Origin: Gammaproteobacteria bacterium
GTDB lineage: Bacteria > Pseudomonadota > Gammaproteobacteria > UBA4575
Assembly: GCA_026713925.1 (NCBI GenBank)
Contig: JAPONM010000025.1
Location: 62,001 to 126,000 of the forward strand
Reading direction: 5' to 3'
Length of the DNA: 64,000 nucleotides
Part shown: positions 9,200 through 17,696 of the stretch, one piece after another
How the letters are laid out: each line of letters starts with the position of its first letter
How positions within the stretch are numbered: position 1 is the stretch's first letter
Translations under genes and position numbers: made by a program
Notes under the pieces: model-generated
Told to the model about the DNA's origin: nothing
What the model saw: only the letters and a program-made list of their open reading frames with translations
The model's database searches: none

Positions 9200-9718
9200 A
9201 TGTCAAATCTTGTAGCATTATCAATCAGCATCGGTGTTTTAGGGGGAATTGCGGCAGCAATATGTCTAGGACCATTATCAGGAATTGTTTTAATTTGGGT
9301 TGTGTTTATTAGTTGGGGCTGCTTCTTTGCAATTGGCGGCGATGGGAAGGCCTTACAAAATACAATTGTCTGCAATATCCTGGGTGCTGTAATTGCCTGG
9401 ATCGGACTACTGATATTTTTGGGAATACCATTAGCAGAGACTCTTACCGTACCAATCTGGGCTGGAATCGTGGTAGGTGTGACTGTCCTTATTATGTGCC
9501 TACTAGCCCATATTGAGGTCTTTTCCGCTATCCCTGCAGCTGTTTTTGGCTATGCTAGTGTAGCAGCCTATGCTTTGCAGACAGATGGTGCATTGACGAT
9601 GGATGCATTAACCGGCGGTTCAAACAACGCATTAATCGTTGTTGTGATTTCCGCTGTGATTGGTGCAATCCTTGGTATGATCTCTGGAAAAATTGGCAGC
9701 GCCCTAACATCAGAGTGA
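9200..9718 (+). CDS. DUF1097 family inner-membrane protein
   Basis: A 172-residue protein with five or six hydrophobic segments. Its pattern matches the DUF1097 family (YcdZ-like): small-residue-rich helices, a GDGKALQNTIVCNILGAV segment near residue 48, and FSAIPAAVFGYASV near residue 113. The function of the family is unknown; some members lie near transporters. AGGAGGAG precedes the ATG. The gene ends just before a strong rho-independent terminator, so it is probably transcribed alone. Confidence 0.75.
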   Translation: MSNLVALSISIGVLGGIAAAICLGPLSGIVLIWVVFISWGCFFAIGGDGKALQNTIVCNILGAVIAWIGLLIFLGIPLAETLTVPIWAGIVVGVTVLIMCLLAHIEVFSAIPAAVFGYASVAAYALQTDGALTMDALTGGSNNALIVVVISAVIGAILGMISGKIGSALTSE

Positions 9719-9749
9719 CAAATAGCAGGTACAAAACCTAGCTATCCTG

Positions 9750-9779
9750 AACGCCCAGTGAGAACTGGGCGTTTTTTTT
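9750..9779 (+). terminator. Rho-independent terminator after the DUF1097 gene
   Basis: ACGCCCAGT and ACTGGGCGT form a 9-base-pair perfect stem around a GAGA loop, followed by a run of eight T. It lies about 30 bases after the DUF1097 stop codon. Confidence 0.9.
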
Positions 9780-9858
9780 GGCCTGGATTTAGACATTGAA
9801 GAAATACAGTCAATCATGTGGAGTAGTACTGCCCTGTCTAGCCTGACAGTTTGATAAA

Positions 9859-9941
9859 TGGCGGAGAAGGAGGGATTCGAACCTTCTATTTTTCCTTTCA
9901 TTTCAATAGATTACAAAGGAACCGTGTCCAGATCGTGTCTA
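9859..9941. other. Island boundary: copy of the tRNA-Ser 3' end with adjoining repeat (att-like)
   Basis: Positions 9859-9883 repeat the last 25 bases of the tRNA-Ser gene at 16785-16809 (same orientation, one mismatch, G to A). This is what a tyrosine recombinase leaves at the far end of an element inserted at a tRNA 3' end. The following stretch up to 9941 is also repeated at 16469-16539 with the same spacing and ends in ATCGTGTCTA. The base composition changes abruptly to GC-rich about 10-20 bases further on. Confidence 0.8.
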
Positions 9942-10102
9942 TCGTTGGGCCGTAACCGCCGCCCCCGCGGGCTGATCGCGTACCGGTCCCGCGACCGTCG
10001 CCCGCATGATTCCAACCGTCTCCGGCGGCATTGTGAGTTGCCCGTGGCATCCGGGCATCGTGCTTGCCTCGATCATCTTCTACCTCCCTCACCCCAGCCG
10101 CC

Positions 10103-10689
10103 GACTATGAGCGGCACCGGCCCGAAGAGACACGCTTTACGGCATCGTCGAGACTTACTACCCGCAATTTCTCGCCCGGCTCGAAGCTGAAGGAGGCTCG
10201 CTGCCCGCGTTCGTCAAACAGGAGTTCGATGACTACCTGAGGTGCGGCCGGCTCGAGCACGGGTTCCTTCGGGTCAAGTGTGACGCATGTAGCCACGAAC
10301 ACCTCGTCGCCTTCTCGTGCAAACGGCGCGGCTTCTGTCCGTCCTGCGGCGCCCGCCGGATGATCGAGTTCGCCACCCAACCCCAAGTACTGAGCTAGGT
10401 CCTGGGCGTTGTCTACCGTGCGATTTCGACTTACCTCCTCAAGAGAACCGGATTCACTGTCGTCTCGAGCGCCAAGACCGGCGTAGTCACCCTCATCCAG
10501 CGCTTCGGTTCAGCGCTCAACATGAACATTCATTTCCATATGCTCTTCCTCGATGGGGTGTATTCATTCGATCGTGCACGACCGAAGTTTCATCGTGCAC
10601 CTCGGCCGACGCCCACGGAACTCGCTCAATTGCTGCACCGCATCAACCAGCGAGTCGCCAGGTTGGTGGCAGTTGGCCAGGCAGGTTAA
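10103..10689 (+). pseudogene. Truncated IS91-family transposase
   Basis: The frame reads LYGIVETYYPQFLARLEAE, then LRCGRLEHGFLRVKCDAC and FSCKRRGFCPSCGARRM. This is the zinc-binding domain of IS91/ISCR-type rolling-circle transposases. An in-frame TAG (10396-10398) follows, and the frame resumes with VLGVVYRAISTYLL, TLIQRFGSALNMNIHFHMLFLDG (with the HxH of the HUH nuclease) and LLHRINQRVARL, then stops. The segment between the two domains and the catalytic tyrosine part are missing, and the first codons are in another frame. The gene is therefore dead by internal and 3' deletion. It ends beside the ArsJ stop codon. Confidence 0.85.
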
Positions 10690-10694
10690 GCCCT

Positions 10695-11909
10695 TTACTC
10701 CAGCGCTGCGCTTGATGAACCCGGCTGCTCACGTGGTAGTTTAGTTGACAGCATTGTCGAGACAATCAGCAAGGCGGCAGACCAGTACAGGCAGGCGCTC
10801 AGCCCCCCAAACTGGTATGCCGAACCGGAAATCAACGTTCCTAACAAGCGACCACCGGCATTCGCCATATAGTAAAACCCCACATTCATTGCCACCGCAT
10901 CGTCTTCTGCGTACGCCAGGATCAGGAAGGAGTGGATGGCAGAGTTGATGGCAAACAACACACCAAATATCAGCAACCCGCCCAACACCGTGACAGCCGG
11001 ATCGAACTGGCTATCCAACAACAGGGCGATGGCCAATGGCACCAGCGTCAGCGCGCCAATCCAGTAGGTTGCCGTAGTGCCCCTGGGTGTGCCGTTACGC
11101 CCCACAATTTGCGGAGCGATTGCCTGAACAACACCGTAACCAATCACCCACAAGGCCATATACGCGCCCACTTCGCCGAATGAAAAGTTCAGCACCGACA
11201 CCATAAACACCGGCAAGCCCACCACAAACCAGGCGTCACGGGCGCCGAACAGGAAAAATCGTCCGGCGGCCAACCAGTTGATGTGGGGGTTCTGCGAGAA
11301 CACCCGGTTAAATTTCGGCTTGCTGCTCATCTTGCCTAAACCGCGAGTCAGCAAGGCAGTGCTGGCACCCAGCACAAGCACCAGCAGCGTTGCCAGCGCA
11401 ACTAGCGCGCCGCGAAACTCGAGCAGTTCCAGCAATACAGCACCCAGGAAAAAACCGGCGCCTTTGAGTGCGTTTTTTGAACCCGTTAACGCAGAGACCC
11501 AACGAAACAGGCGGTCATCGGAGTTGGCAGGCACCAGTAATTTGATACTTGATTTAGCCGACATTTTGTTCAGATCTTTGGCAATGCCGGAGAGCGCCTG
11601 AGCGACCATGACATAGAGCACAGACAGCCAGGCATCAGGTACGGCCAACAGTATCAGTGCCACAATTTGCAAAGCCATGCCCAGGTGCAAGGTGGTGTTT
11701 ACGCCCAATCGCGCGCCCAGCCAGCCGCCAACCAGGTTGGTTACGATCCCAAAGAATTCATAGAGCAAGAACAACAGCGCAATATCAAATGCGGAGTAGC
11801 CAAGTGTATGGAAGTACAGCACTACCAGCATGCGCAGGGCGCCATCGGTTACCGTGAATGCCCAATAGCTGGCGGTAATCGTTAAGTAGTTCTTGGTACC
11901 GGATTGCAT
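10695..11909 (-). CDS. arsJ: ArsJ, organoarsenical efflux MFS transporter
   Basis: A 404-residue protein of the major facilitator superfamily with about 12 membrane segments. The N-terminus (MQSGTKNYLTITASYWAF, then TDGALRMLVVLYFHTLGYS) and GIAKDLNKMSAKSSIKLL are characteristic of ArsJ. ArsJ exports 1-arseno-3-phosphoglycerate, made by the partner GAPDH from arsenate, which gives arsenate resistance. I chose the ATG at 11909; the open frame continues upstream, but that part overlaps the GAPDH gene. The GAPDH gene ends 10 bases upstream. The last dozen residues (after KLPR) look unlike a normal ArsJ tail and run up to the IS91 remnant, so the 3' end may be chimeric. Confidence 0.92.
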   Translation of the reverse strand: MQSGTKNYLTITASYWAFTVTDGALRMLVVLYFHTLGYSAFDIALLFLLYEFFGIVTNLVGGWLGARLGVNTTLHLGMALQIVALILLAVPDAWLSVLYVMVAQALSGIAKDLNKMSAKSSIKLLVPANSDDRLFRWVSALTGSKNALKGAGFFLGAVLLELLEFRGALVALATLLVLVLGASTALLTRGLGKMSSKPKFNRVFSQNPHINWLAAGRFFLFGARDAWFVVGLPVFMVSVLNFSFGEVGAYMALWVIGYGVVQAIAPQIVGRNGTPRGTTATYWIGALTLVPLAIALLLDSQFDPAVTVLGGLLIFGVLFAINSAIHSFLILAYAEDDAVAMNVGFYYMANAGGRLLGTLISGSAYQFGGLSACLYWSAALLIVSTMLSTKLPREQPGSSSAALE

Positions 11910-11919
11910 GGCGGCACGC

Positions 11920-12918
11920 TTAGAGTGAGCGGGCCAGCAACGACAGAATATCAACCATTCGGCAAACGTATCCCCACTCGTTGTCATACCAGGCGTAGAC
12001 CTTAACCAGGGTCGAGTCAATTACCCTTGTGGAAGGTGCATCCACAATCGCGGAGCGGAGGTCGTTGGTATAGTCAGTGGAGACCAGTGGCCTAGTTTCG
12101 TAACCCAGTATGCCCGCTAACCCATCGCTTGCTGCCATCTCGAAATAACCATTCACTTCCTCTGCCGTCACAGGGCGCGCGGCTTCAAACACAAAGTCCG
12201 TTAACGAGGCGTTTAAGAGGGAAACCCTTACCGCGAGCCCATTCAGCTTGCCCTCTAAAGCGGGGAAAATATTGGTTATCGCTTTGGCCGACCCGGTGGA
12301 GGTGGGGATCAGATTCAGCGAGCCGGCACGCGCCCGGCGTAGGTCTTTGTGGGCTTTGTCGATGATCGTTTGCGTGTTGGTCAGGTCGTGAATGGTGGTC
12401 ATGGTGCCGTGCACGATGCCAATTTGCTCATGCATTACTTTGACCACCGGTGCCAGGCAGTTGGTGGTGCAGGATGCGGCAGTAACAATTGCGTGCTTGG
12501 CGGCGTTGTACTGATCGTGATTAACACCGTACACAAGATTCAATGCGCCTTCCGTAGGCGCAGCCACCAACACTTTTTTAACCCCCTGCGCCAGGTAGGC
12601 TTCCAGCCGATCCGGTGTTTTGTGGTGAACGCCCGTGGCTTCTATCACAATGTCGCAGTCTGACCAATCCGTGTCTTCGATAGATGCGTTCGCTGTGTAG
12701 GCCAGTACCCGTTCACCGATTGCTACCTGCTGGTCTAAGGTGTGACAATCCTCGCGCCATCGGCCGTGCACCGAGTCGAAGGTTAATAGATGCGCGGCGG
12801 TTGCTGCGTCGCCTTTGATCTCGTTTAACCGTTTGAATTCCAGGTTGTGCTTGTCCCAACCAGCGCGCAGGGCAAGGCGGCCCATGCGGCCGAAACCATT
12901 GATTCCGATTCTTACCAA
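11920..12918 (-). CDS. gap: ArsJ-associated glyceraldehyde-3-phosphate dehydrogenase
   Basis: A complete phosphorylating GAPDH of about 332 residues with the NAD-binding start [17 protein letters not shown], the catalytic ASCTTNC around the active-site cysteine, and a C-terminal WYDNEWGY. Next to arsJ its role is most likely to use arsenate instead of phosphate, making 1-arseno-3-phosphoglycerate for export by ArsJ. The start is taken as the TTG at 12918, preceded by a G-rich ribosome binding site; an in-frame TTG at 12939 is possible. No arsR repressor or arsC reductase is present. The composition is GC-rich like the rest of the island. Confidence 0.92.
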   Translation of the reverse strand: MVRIGINGFGRMGRLALRAGWDKHNLEFKRLNEIKGDAATAAHLLTFDSVHGRWREDCHTLDQQVAIGERVLAYTANASIEDTDWSDCDIVIEATGVHHKTPDRLEAYLAQGVKKVLVAAPTEGALNLVYGVNHDQYNAAKHAIVTAASCTTNCLAPVVKVMHEQIGIVHGTMTTIHDLTNTQTIIDKAHKDLRRARAGSLNLIPTSTGSAKAITNIFPALEGKLNGLAVRVSLLNASLTDFVFEAARPVTAEEVNGYFEMAASDGLAGILGYETRPLVSTDYTNDLRSAIVDAPSTRVIDSTLVKVYAWYDNEWGYVCRMVDILSLLARSL

Positions 12919-13147
12919 AGTGCACCCCCGTAACGCCAACCAGCGAATTATACGGTACTAAATTTACTAAGGTGTGGTTGCACTGCCTAGGGGGCGAAAA
13001 ACACAGGCAATGGGCGGGCTAGTCCAGTGCGTCGACTCTGAGCTTTATCGCAGGGTTAACAAAACCGTAACGCCCGGGTCATAAATCTGTCATCGGGCCT
13101 TTCGAGAATTGCGAGATCCATTCCATGAAACCTAAGGATGTTCACGT

Positions 13148-15394
13148 ATGAAATTTTCTTGTTGGTGGCGTTTGGTTGCTTTGCTGTTGTGTTCCGTAGT
13201 TGCTTATGCAGGGCCTGAAAGTGCGCCCAGGTCGGCGTTGTTTGTGCCCATAGCAACGTTCGATGTGATTGCTGGCAACGGTTCTGCCGTGGCAGAAATT
13301 ATCGACGTTTCGAAAAACGGCAAACAAGCGATCTACACAGACGCAGATAACAATCAAATTGGCTTTATCGACATCTCCCGGCCTCGCCAACCGATGGGCA
13401 CGGGGGTGCTGGATGTCCCGGGTGAACCAACCAGCTTGGCGATCGCGGGCCAGTACATTCTGGTTGCGGTAAATACCTCTCCCGAGTTCGACAACCCAGC
13501 CGGGCAATTGCTAGTGATACATCGCCTAACGCGCCGGACGCTTGTCAGCTATGACCTGGGTGGACAGCCGGATTCGATTGCGCTGTCGCCAGATGGCAAC
13601 TACGCAGCGGTTGTTATCGAGAATGAGCGAGATGAGGATGAGAACAACGGTTTGATTCCGCAGGCGCCATCCGGCGGCCTGTTGGTGCTGCAGTTGCAGG
13701 GCAACCCGCGACACTGGTCGCTAGTGCCGATTAACCTTTCCGAGGTGATGGGTGTCGCGTTTGCTGGCGGTGATCTGGAGCCCGAGTACATTGATATCAA
13801 TGAGCGCAACCAGGCGGTGGTGAGTTTTCAGGAAAACAACCATCTAGCAGTTATTGATCTGGTTAAGTACAAATTGGTAGGCAACTTTTCCGCGGGTTCG
13901 GTGATGCTCACGAATGTGGACACGGCAGAAGAGGACCTGATCAATTTGGATTCCAGCATCACCAAGCGCCGCGAACCCGATGCTGTGGCCTGGATCAGCG
14001 CAGATCAATTTGCCACGGCCAACGAAGGGGACTACGAAGATGCAGCCGGCAACGAGGGCGGCGGACGAGGGTTTACGATATTTTCTTCGCGCGGTGACCT
14101 GGTGTACGAATCCGCGGAAGCGTTTGAACACCTGCTGGTCTCCGCTGGTCACTACAATGAGGGTCGAAGTGAAAATAAGGGGGTGGAGCCAGAAGCGGTA
14201 GAGTTTGGTGTCTATGGCCAAGACCAGTTGTTGTTTGTTGCATCGGAGCGCTCTAACGCGGTGGCCGTGTATGAGGTGTCCAATCCCAAACACCCGGACC
14301 TGCAACAGGTGTTGCCGACGGGTATTAGGCCGGAAGGTTTAAAAGCCATTCCCAAGCGCAACTTGTTTCTGGTTGGCACCGAGGCGGACGCAGCGGACAG
14401 CGGTATCCCCACCATGGTGAATATCTACAAACGGCGTGCAGTTAAACGGGCGCGTTACCCAAGAATCGTGTCGGCGGATGATGCCAACGGCCTGCCCATA
14501 CCTTGGGTTGCCCTGTCGGGGCTAATTGCCGACCCATATGATAACAGCACCCTGTATGCGGTTAGCGATTCATTCCTGGCTGAAGGCTTCATCTACACAA
14601 TTGACGCTTCAACCAAACCTGCTGTGATTACTGATCGAATTCAAGTTGATTCCAGTGGGTTGAGCGCACCGCCGGACCTGGAAGGCATTACTATTGGTCC
14701 GGATGGTACTTTCTGGCTCGCCAGCGAAGGCCGAAGCGGCACGCGCCCTAACGCGATAATTCAAACAGATTCGCTGGGTAATGTGTTGCAAGAGATCACG
14801 CTTCCCGATGCGTTCGCAGAGACTGCTCGAAACAACGGATTTGAGGGTATTGCGGTGACCGGCAAAGCTGGCGCTGAAGTGGTGTATGTTGCGATTCAGC
14901 GAGCTTGGCCCAACGCTGGCGATACAGACCGGGTGAACACCAAGATCGGGAAGTACGCGGTTCAATCAGAGGAATGGACCTTCGTTCACTACCCGCTCGA
15001 ATCCGAAGGTGCAGGCGGTTGGATTGGTCTGTCGGAGCTCACGCTACTGCCGAACGGTGAATTTGCCGTAATCGAACGCGACAAGGGTTGGGGGCCAACT
15101 ACTGGCCTGAATGCCGAGTTGAAAGCAGTGTTTAAAATTGATCTTGCCCAAGCGGATTTCAGGCCCTACGTAGCGGGTGAGAGCAATTTGGTGACGATCG
15201 ACAAGTCACTGCTGGTCGATGCCCTGCCGTTCATGGCGCGGCGAAGCATCTGGACCGCTGAAAAGCTGGAAGGCTTTGCGGTCAACCGGCGCGGCAAAAC
15301 ATTTTTTGTCACCGACAATGACGGTGTGGATGATGCGCCGGGTGAAACGTTGTTTTTCAGCCTGGGGAATCTGCGCAGTTTCAGTCTCGACTAG
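13148..15394 (+). CDS. Secreted phytase-like/esterase-like beta-propeller protein
   Basis: A 748-residue protein with a Sec signal peptide (residues 1-21, ending AYA). The first two thirds (about residues 30-430) look like a choice-of-anchor-I/YVTN-type beta-propeller with repeats such as PDSIALSPDGNYAAVV and PEGLKAIPKRNLFLVG. The last third (about 450-745) resembles the phytase-like domain PF13449 (LEGITIGPDGTFWLASEGR, GFEGIAVTG, LEGFAVNRRGKTFFVTDNDG). Such proteins are periplasmic or secreted; their substrates are mostly unknown. It is divergent from the GAPDH-arsJ pair inside the island, and AAGGA precedes the ATG. A role in phosphate or arsenate metabolism is only suggested by position. 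Confidence 0.8.
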   Translation: MKFSCWWRLVALLLCSVVAYAGPESAPRSALFVPIATFDVIAGNGSAVAEIIDVSKNGKQAIYTDADNNQIGFIDISRPRQPMGTGVLDVPGEPTSLAIAGQYILVAVNTSPEFDNPAGQLLVIHRLTRRTLVSYDLGGQPDSIALSPDGNYAAVVIENERDEDENNGLIPQAPSGGLLVLQLQGNPRHWSLVPINLSEVMGVAFAGGDLEPEYIDINERNQAVVSFQENNHLAVIDLVKYKLVGNFSAGSVMLTNVDTAEEDLINLDSSITKRREPDAVAWISADQFATANEGDYEDAAGNEGGGRGFTIFSSRGDLVYESAEAFEHLLVSAGHYNEGRSENKGVEPEAVEFGVYGQDQLLFVASERSNAVAVYEVSNPKHPDLQQVLPTGIRPEGLKAIPKRNLFLVGTEADAADSGIPTMVNIYKRRAVKRARYPRIVSADDANGLPIPWVALSGLIADPYDNSTLYAVSDSFLAEGFIYTIDASTKPAVITDRIQVDSSGLSAPPDLEGITIGPDGTFWLASEGRSGTRPNAIIQTDSLGNVLQEITLPDAFAETARNNGFEGIAVTGKAGAEVVYVAIQRAWPNAGDTDRVNTKIGKYAVQSEEWTFVHYPLESEGAGGWIGLSELTLLPNGEFAVIERDKGWGPTTGLNAELKAVFKIDLAQADFRPYVAGESNLVTIDKSLLVDALPFMARRSIWTAEKLEGFAVNRRGKTFFVTDNDGVDDAPGETLFFSLGNLRSFSLD

Positions 15395-15419
15395 CCGCGC
15401 CCTGCTCCAGCTCAGCTAG

Positions 15420-16118
15420 AGCAAAGGGTGCGAACACCGCAACGACCAGTTCGGTGCGTTGGATCTGCACGCTGAATTCCGCTGGTCCCGTGCCTACATC
15501 GATGTGGGCACGGTCCCCATCTTTGATAGGCAACCCCGCCCTATTGACGAGATCCAGCCGCGCGAAATCATGGCCCTGATCGAGGGCATCGAGGACCGCG
15601 GCGCCGGCGAGATCGCGACCCGAGTGCTGCAGCGTGTACGAGCCGTGTTCTCGCGGGACCGTCCACACGGCTACCGTGAGGTCAACCCGGCCATCAAGCT
15701 ACGCAATCACCTCAAGCCGCACAATAAGAGACAACAGACTGTGCTCGCCGCCGAGGAGCTGCACAAGGTCTCGGGCCATTCGCAGTGGCTGATGCCCGGC
15801 CGCCTCGAGGACAAACCCGAGAGCCAGAACACTATGATCTTCGCCGTGTACTGGATGGGCTTTCACAAACGCACCACGGTCCACGGCTTCCGCGCCCTCG
15901 CCTCAACGATCCTCAACGAGGCCGTCACCGAGGTCGACGGCAAGAAACACCGCATGTGGTCGGTTGACGCCGTGGAACGCGCGCTGGCCCACACCGAGTA
16001 GAACAAGGTCAAAGGCGCTTACGACCGTGGTGATCGTTTCGAGGAGAGCACGCGGGTGATGCAGTGGTGGGCGGACTACCTCGATTCCGTGGCCAAAGCG
16101 TTGGCGGAAGCACGGTGA
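15420..16118 (+). pseudogene. int: Decayed P4-type tyrosine recombinase (island integrase)
   Basis: The frame contains the core-binding part of a P4-like integrase (IDEIQPREIMALIEGIEDRG, VLQRVRAVF, HGYREVNPA). An internal deletion near HKVSGHSQW then leads to the catalytic end (MGFHKRTTVHGFRALASTILNE with the H-x-x-R pair, VERALAH). After an in-frame TAG (15999-16001) the frame continues NKVKGAYDRGD with the expected catalytic tyrosine, and WADYLDSVAKAL. The first catalytic arginine region is missing, so the enzyme is inactive. Its position near the tRNA fits an island integrase. Confidence 0.85.
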
Positions 16119-16258
16119 TCAAGGCGCCGCCTGACACCCGACGTTTTTCATCAAGAGCTCAGGAACTTAAAAACAACGACGCTGGCTGAATCGGTTTTCT
16201 GCGGCGACTTCCATCTCCATCAGTAGCATCACGACCCGTTAGCACCTGGTATGACAGG

Positions 16259-16444
16259 AGACGGCGGATACTCCGACTGATCACCGACAAGCAGCTTCGG
16301 CAAAAACTCGGCGGCTGCTCCGAGATGACGATTTGGAGGCTTCGGCGGGACGGCAAGCTTCCGAAACCGAGGAAGCTGGGAAGCCGCAACGTGACGCCCG
16401 AGAAAGAGGCGGACAAGACAATTGCAGAGCTTGTCGGTCTGTAG
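16259..16444 (+). pseudogene. AlpA-like excisionase/regulator remnant
   Basis: The frame reads RLITDKQLRQKLGG, then CSEMTIWRLRRDGKLPKP and RNVTPEKEADKTIAELVGL before TAG. This is the winged-helix AlpA-type DNA-binding protein usually encoded next to P4-like integrases, where it controls excision. No ATG or plausible GTG start precedes the domain in this frame, so the gene is either started at an unusual codon or broken at its 5' end. It lies 140 bases after the integrase remnant. Confidence 0.7.
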
Positions 16445-16468
16445 CCAGCTCCGCCGAGGAAAGACCGA

Positions 16469-16539
16469 GGGATTCGAACCCTCGGTGTTTCTTTGTATTT
16501 CAATGGCTTATAAAGGTGCCGTATCCAGATCGTGTCTAA
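16469..16539. repeat. Internal att-like repeat inside the island
   Basis: This stretch starts with GGGATTCGAACC (the tRNA-Ser T-arm end) and ends with ATCGTGTCTAA. It can be aligned without gaps to 9872-9941, about 57 of 70 bases being identical by eye. It is a third, partial copy of the tRNA end and suggests that two elements inserted in tandem at the same tRNA, or that an earlier att site was captured. Confidence 0.75.
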
Positions 16540-16705
16540 TTCGAACGTCTTTCTCTCCCCATTCGCGCCTATTCTAAGTCGTTTTCGGTGCTGAGCACCA
16601 AACATTCCTGACGTTTCCGGGCTAATCGACGTGACTGGACCAGACCGAACGGCGGTGGATTGGAACTGACGGTCCGGCAGCCCGGAGCGTCGGTTCGACG
16701 CAGAA

Positions 16706-16761
16706 ATCGTGTCTAACTGGAGCCCAAACTACCCCAAAACAACCCTAAATTTAGACACGAT
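16706..16761. repeat. Inverted 11-base repeats ATCGTGTCTAA/TTAGACACGAT near tRNA-Ser
   Basis: ATCGTGTCTAA at 16706-16716 and its exact inverse at 16751-16761 flank 34 bases, just beyond the 3' end of the tRNA-Ser gene. The same motif in direct orientation occurs at 16529-16539 and, over 10 bases, at 9932-9941, each time at an island junction. Such short repeats may be arm-type integrase binding sites; a terminator role is unlikely because no T-run follows. Confidence 0.6.
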
Positions 16762-16784
16762 GGACATCTAAGTTATTGATTTAT

Positions 16785-16873
16785 TGGCGGAGAGGGAGGG
16801 ATTCGAACCCCCGGACCCTTTCGAGTCAACGGTTTTCAAGACCGCCGCATTCGACCACTCTGCCACCTCTCCC
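16785..16873 (-). tRNA. tRNA-Ser (anticodon TGA)
   Basis: On the minus strand the sequence starts GGGAGAGGTGGCAGAGTGG, has an anticodon stem and loop CGGTCTTGAAAACCG with anticodon TGA, a long variable arm typical of serine tRNA, the T-loop GTTCGAATCC, and ends with an encoded CCA. The acceptor stem GGAGAGG pairs with CCTCTCC. Its 3' end is the integration site of the island: the last 25 bases are repeated at 9859-9883. Confidence 0.95.
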
Positions 16874-17013
16874 GTCAAGCTGATAAGAATACCTGAATGA
16901 TACCGGGAACTGCCACCTCATACATTGTCTAAAAACTAACTAAGAAGACTTGATTTAGTCTAAAATACCGTTATGTTAGAAACATAAGACTTGATTCTGG
17001 AGAACAGACCGCA

Positions 17014-17685
17014 ATGAACAACCCAAAACTACATACTGGCAGTGCACCTCGTGTAAGCGCCTTATCTACCAACAAAGTTCTTCGCAACACATATGCACTA
17101 CTTTCCGTAACCTTGATTTTCAGTGCGCTTATGGCCGCAGTGTCTACCATGCTTCATGTTGGCCATGGTGCGAGCCTTGCCTGCTCTGTTGGGGCACTAT
17201 TACTAATCTGGTTTGTGCTGCCCCGTACAGCCGAATCTGCAACTGGAATTGCCGTTGTATTTGCCTTCACAGGCTTATTAGGATTTGGGCTTGGACCTTT
17301 GCTCAATTTTTACTTGAACACGACCCATGGGGCAGAAGTTATTGCAACTTCCATGGGGGGCACCGCAATTATTTTCATGGGGCTCTCAGGTTATGTATTA
17401 ACCACACAGCGGGATTTTAGTTTTTTAGGCGGCTTCCTGTTTGCCGGTTTGATTGTAGTTTTACTTGCTTCCCTCGCAGGCATTTTTCTAAACATGCCTG
17501 GACTCTGGTTAGCTATCAATGCCGCAGTAATCCTGATTTTCAGCGGCTTTATCCTGTTCGATACGAGCCGCATAATTAATGGCGGTGTGACAAATTATAT
17601 TATTGCTACAACTTCAATATACCTGAGCATATACAATATCTTCATTGCCTTATTACATTTGCTAGGTTTTGCAAGCAATGAATGA
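17014..17685 (+). CDS. Bax inhibitor-1/YccA family membrane protein
   Basis: A 223-residue inner-membrane protein with seven hydrophobic segments and the BI-1 family pattern: LRNTYALLSVTLIFSALMAA at the first helix, TAIIFMGLSGYVLTTQRDFSFLGGFLF in the middle, and FILFDTSRIINGG with a final helical hairpin SIYLSIYNIFIALLHLLG. Bacterial members such as YccA modulate the membrane protease FtsH, and some conduct calcium. GGAG precedes the ATG. It is followed 11 bases later by a small membrane protein gene. Confidence 0.9.
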   Translation: MNNPKLHTGSAPRVSALSTNKVLRNTYALLSVTLIFSALMAAVSTMLHVGHGASLACSVGALLLIWFVLPRTAESATGIAVVFAFTGLLGFGLGPLLNFYLNTTHGAEVIATSMGGTAIIFMGLSGYVLTTQRDFSFLGGFLFAGLIVVLLASLAGIFLNMPGLWLAINAAVILIFSGFILFDTSRIINGGVTNYIIATTSIYLSIYNIFIALLHLLGFASNE

Positions 17686-17696
17686 CAGCATAAGTG

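Noticed and set aside
9858-10190. ORF beginning in the att repeat
   Set aside because: It reads through tRNA-derived sequence and the 5' part of the IS91 remnant in the wrong frame; typical of tRNA-end artefacts (start MAEKEGFEPS).
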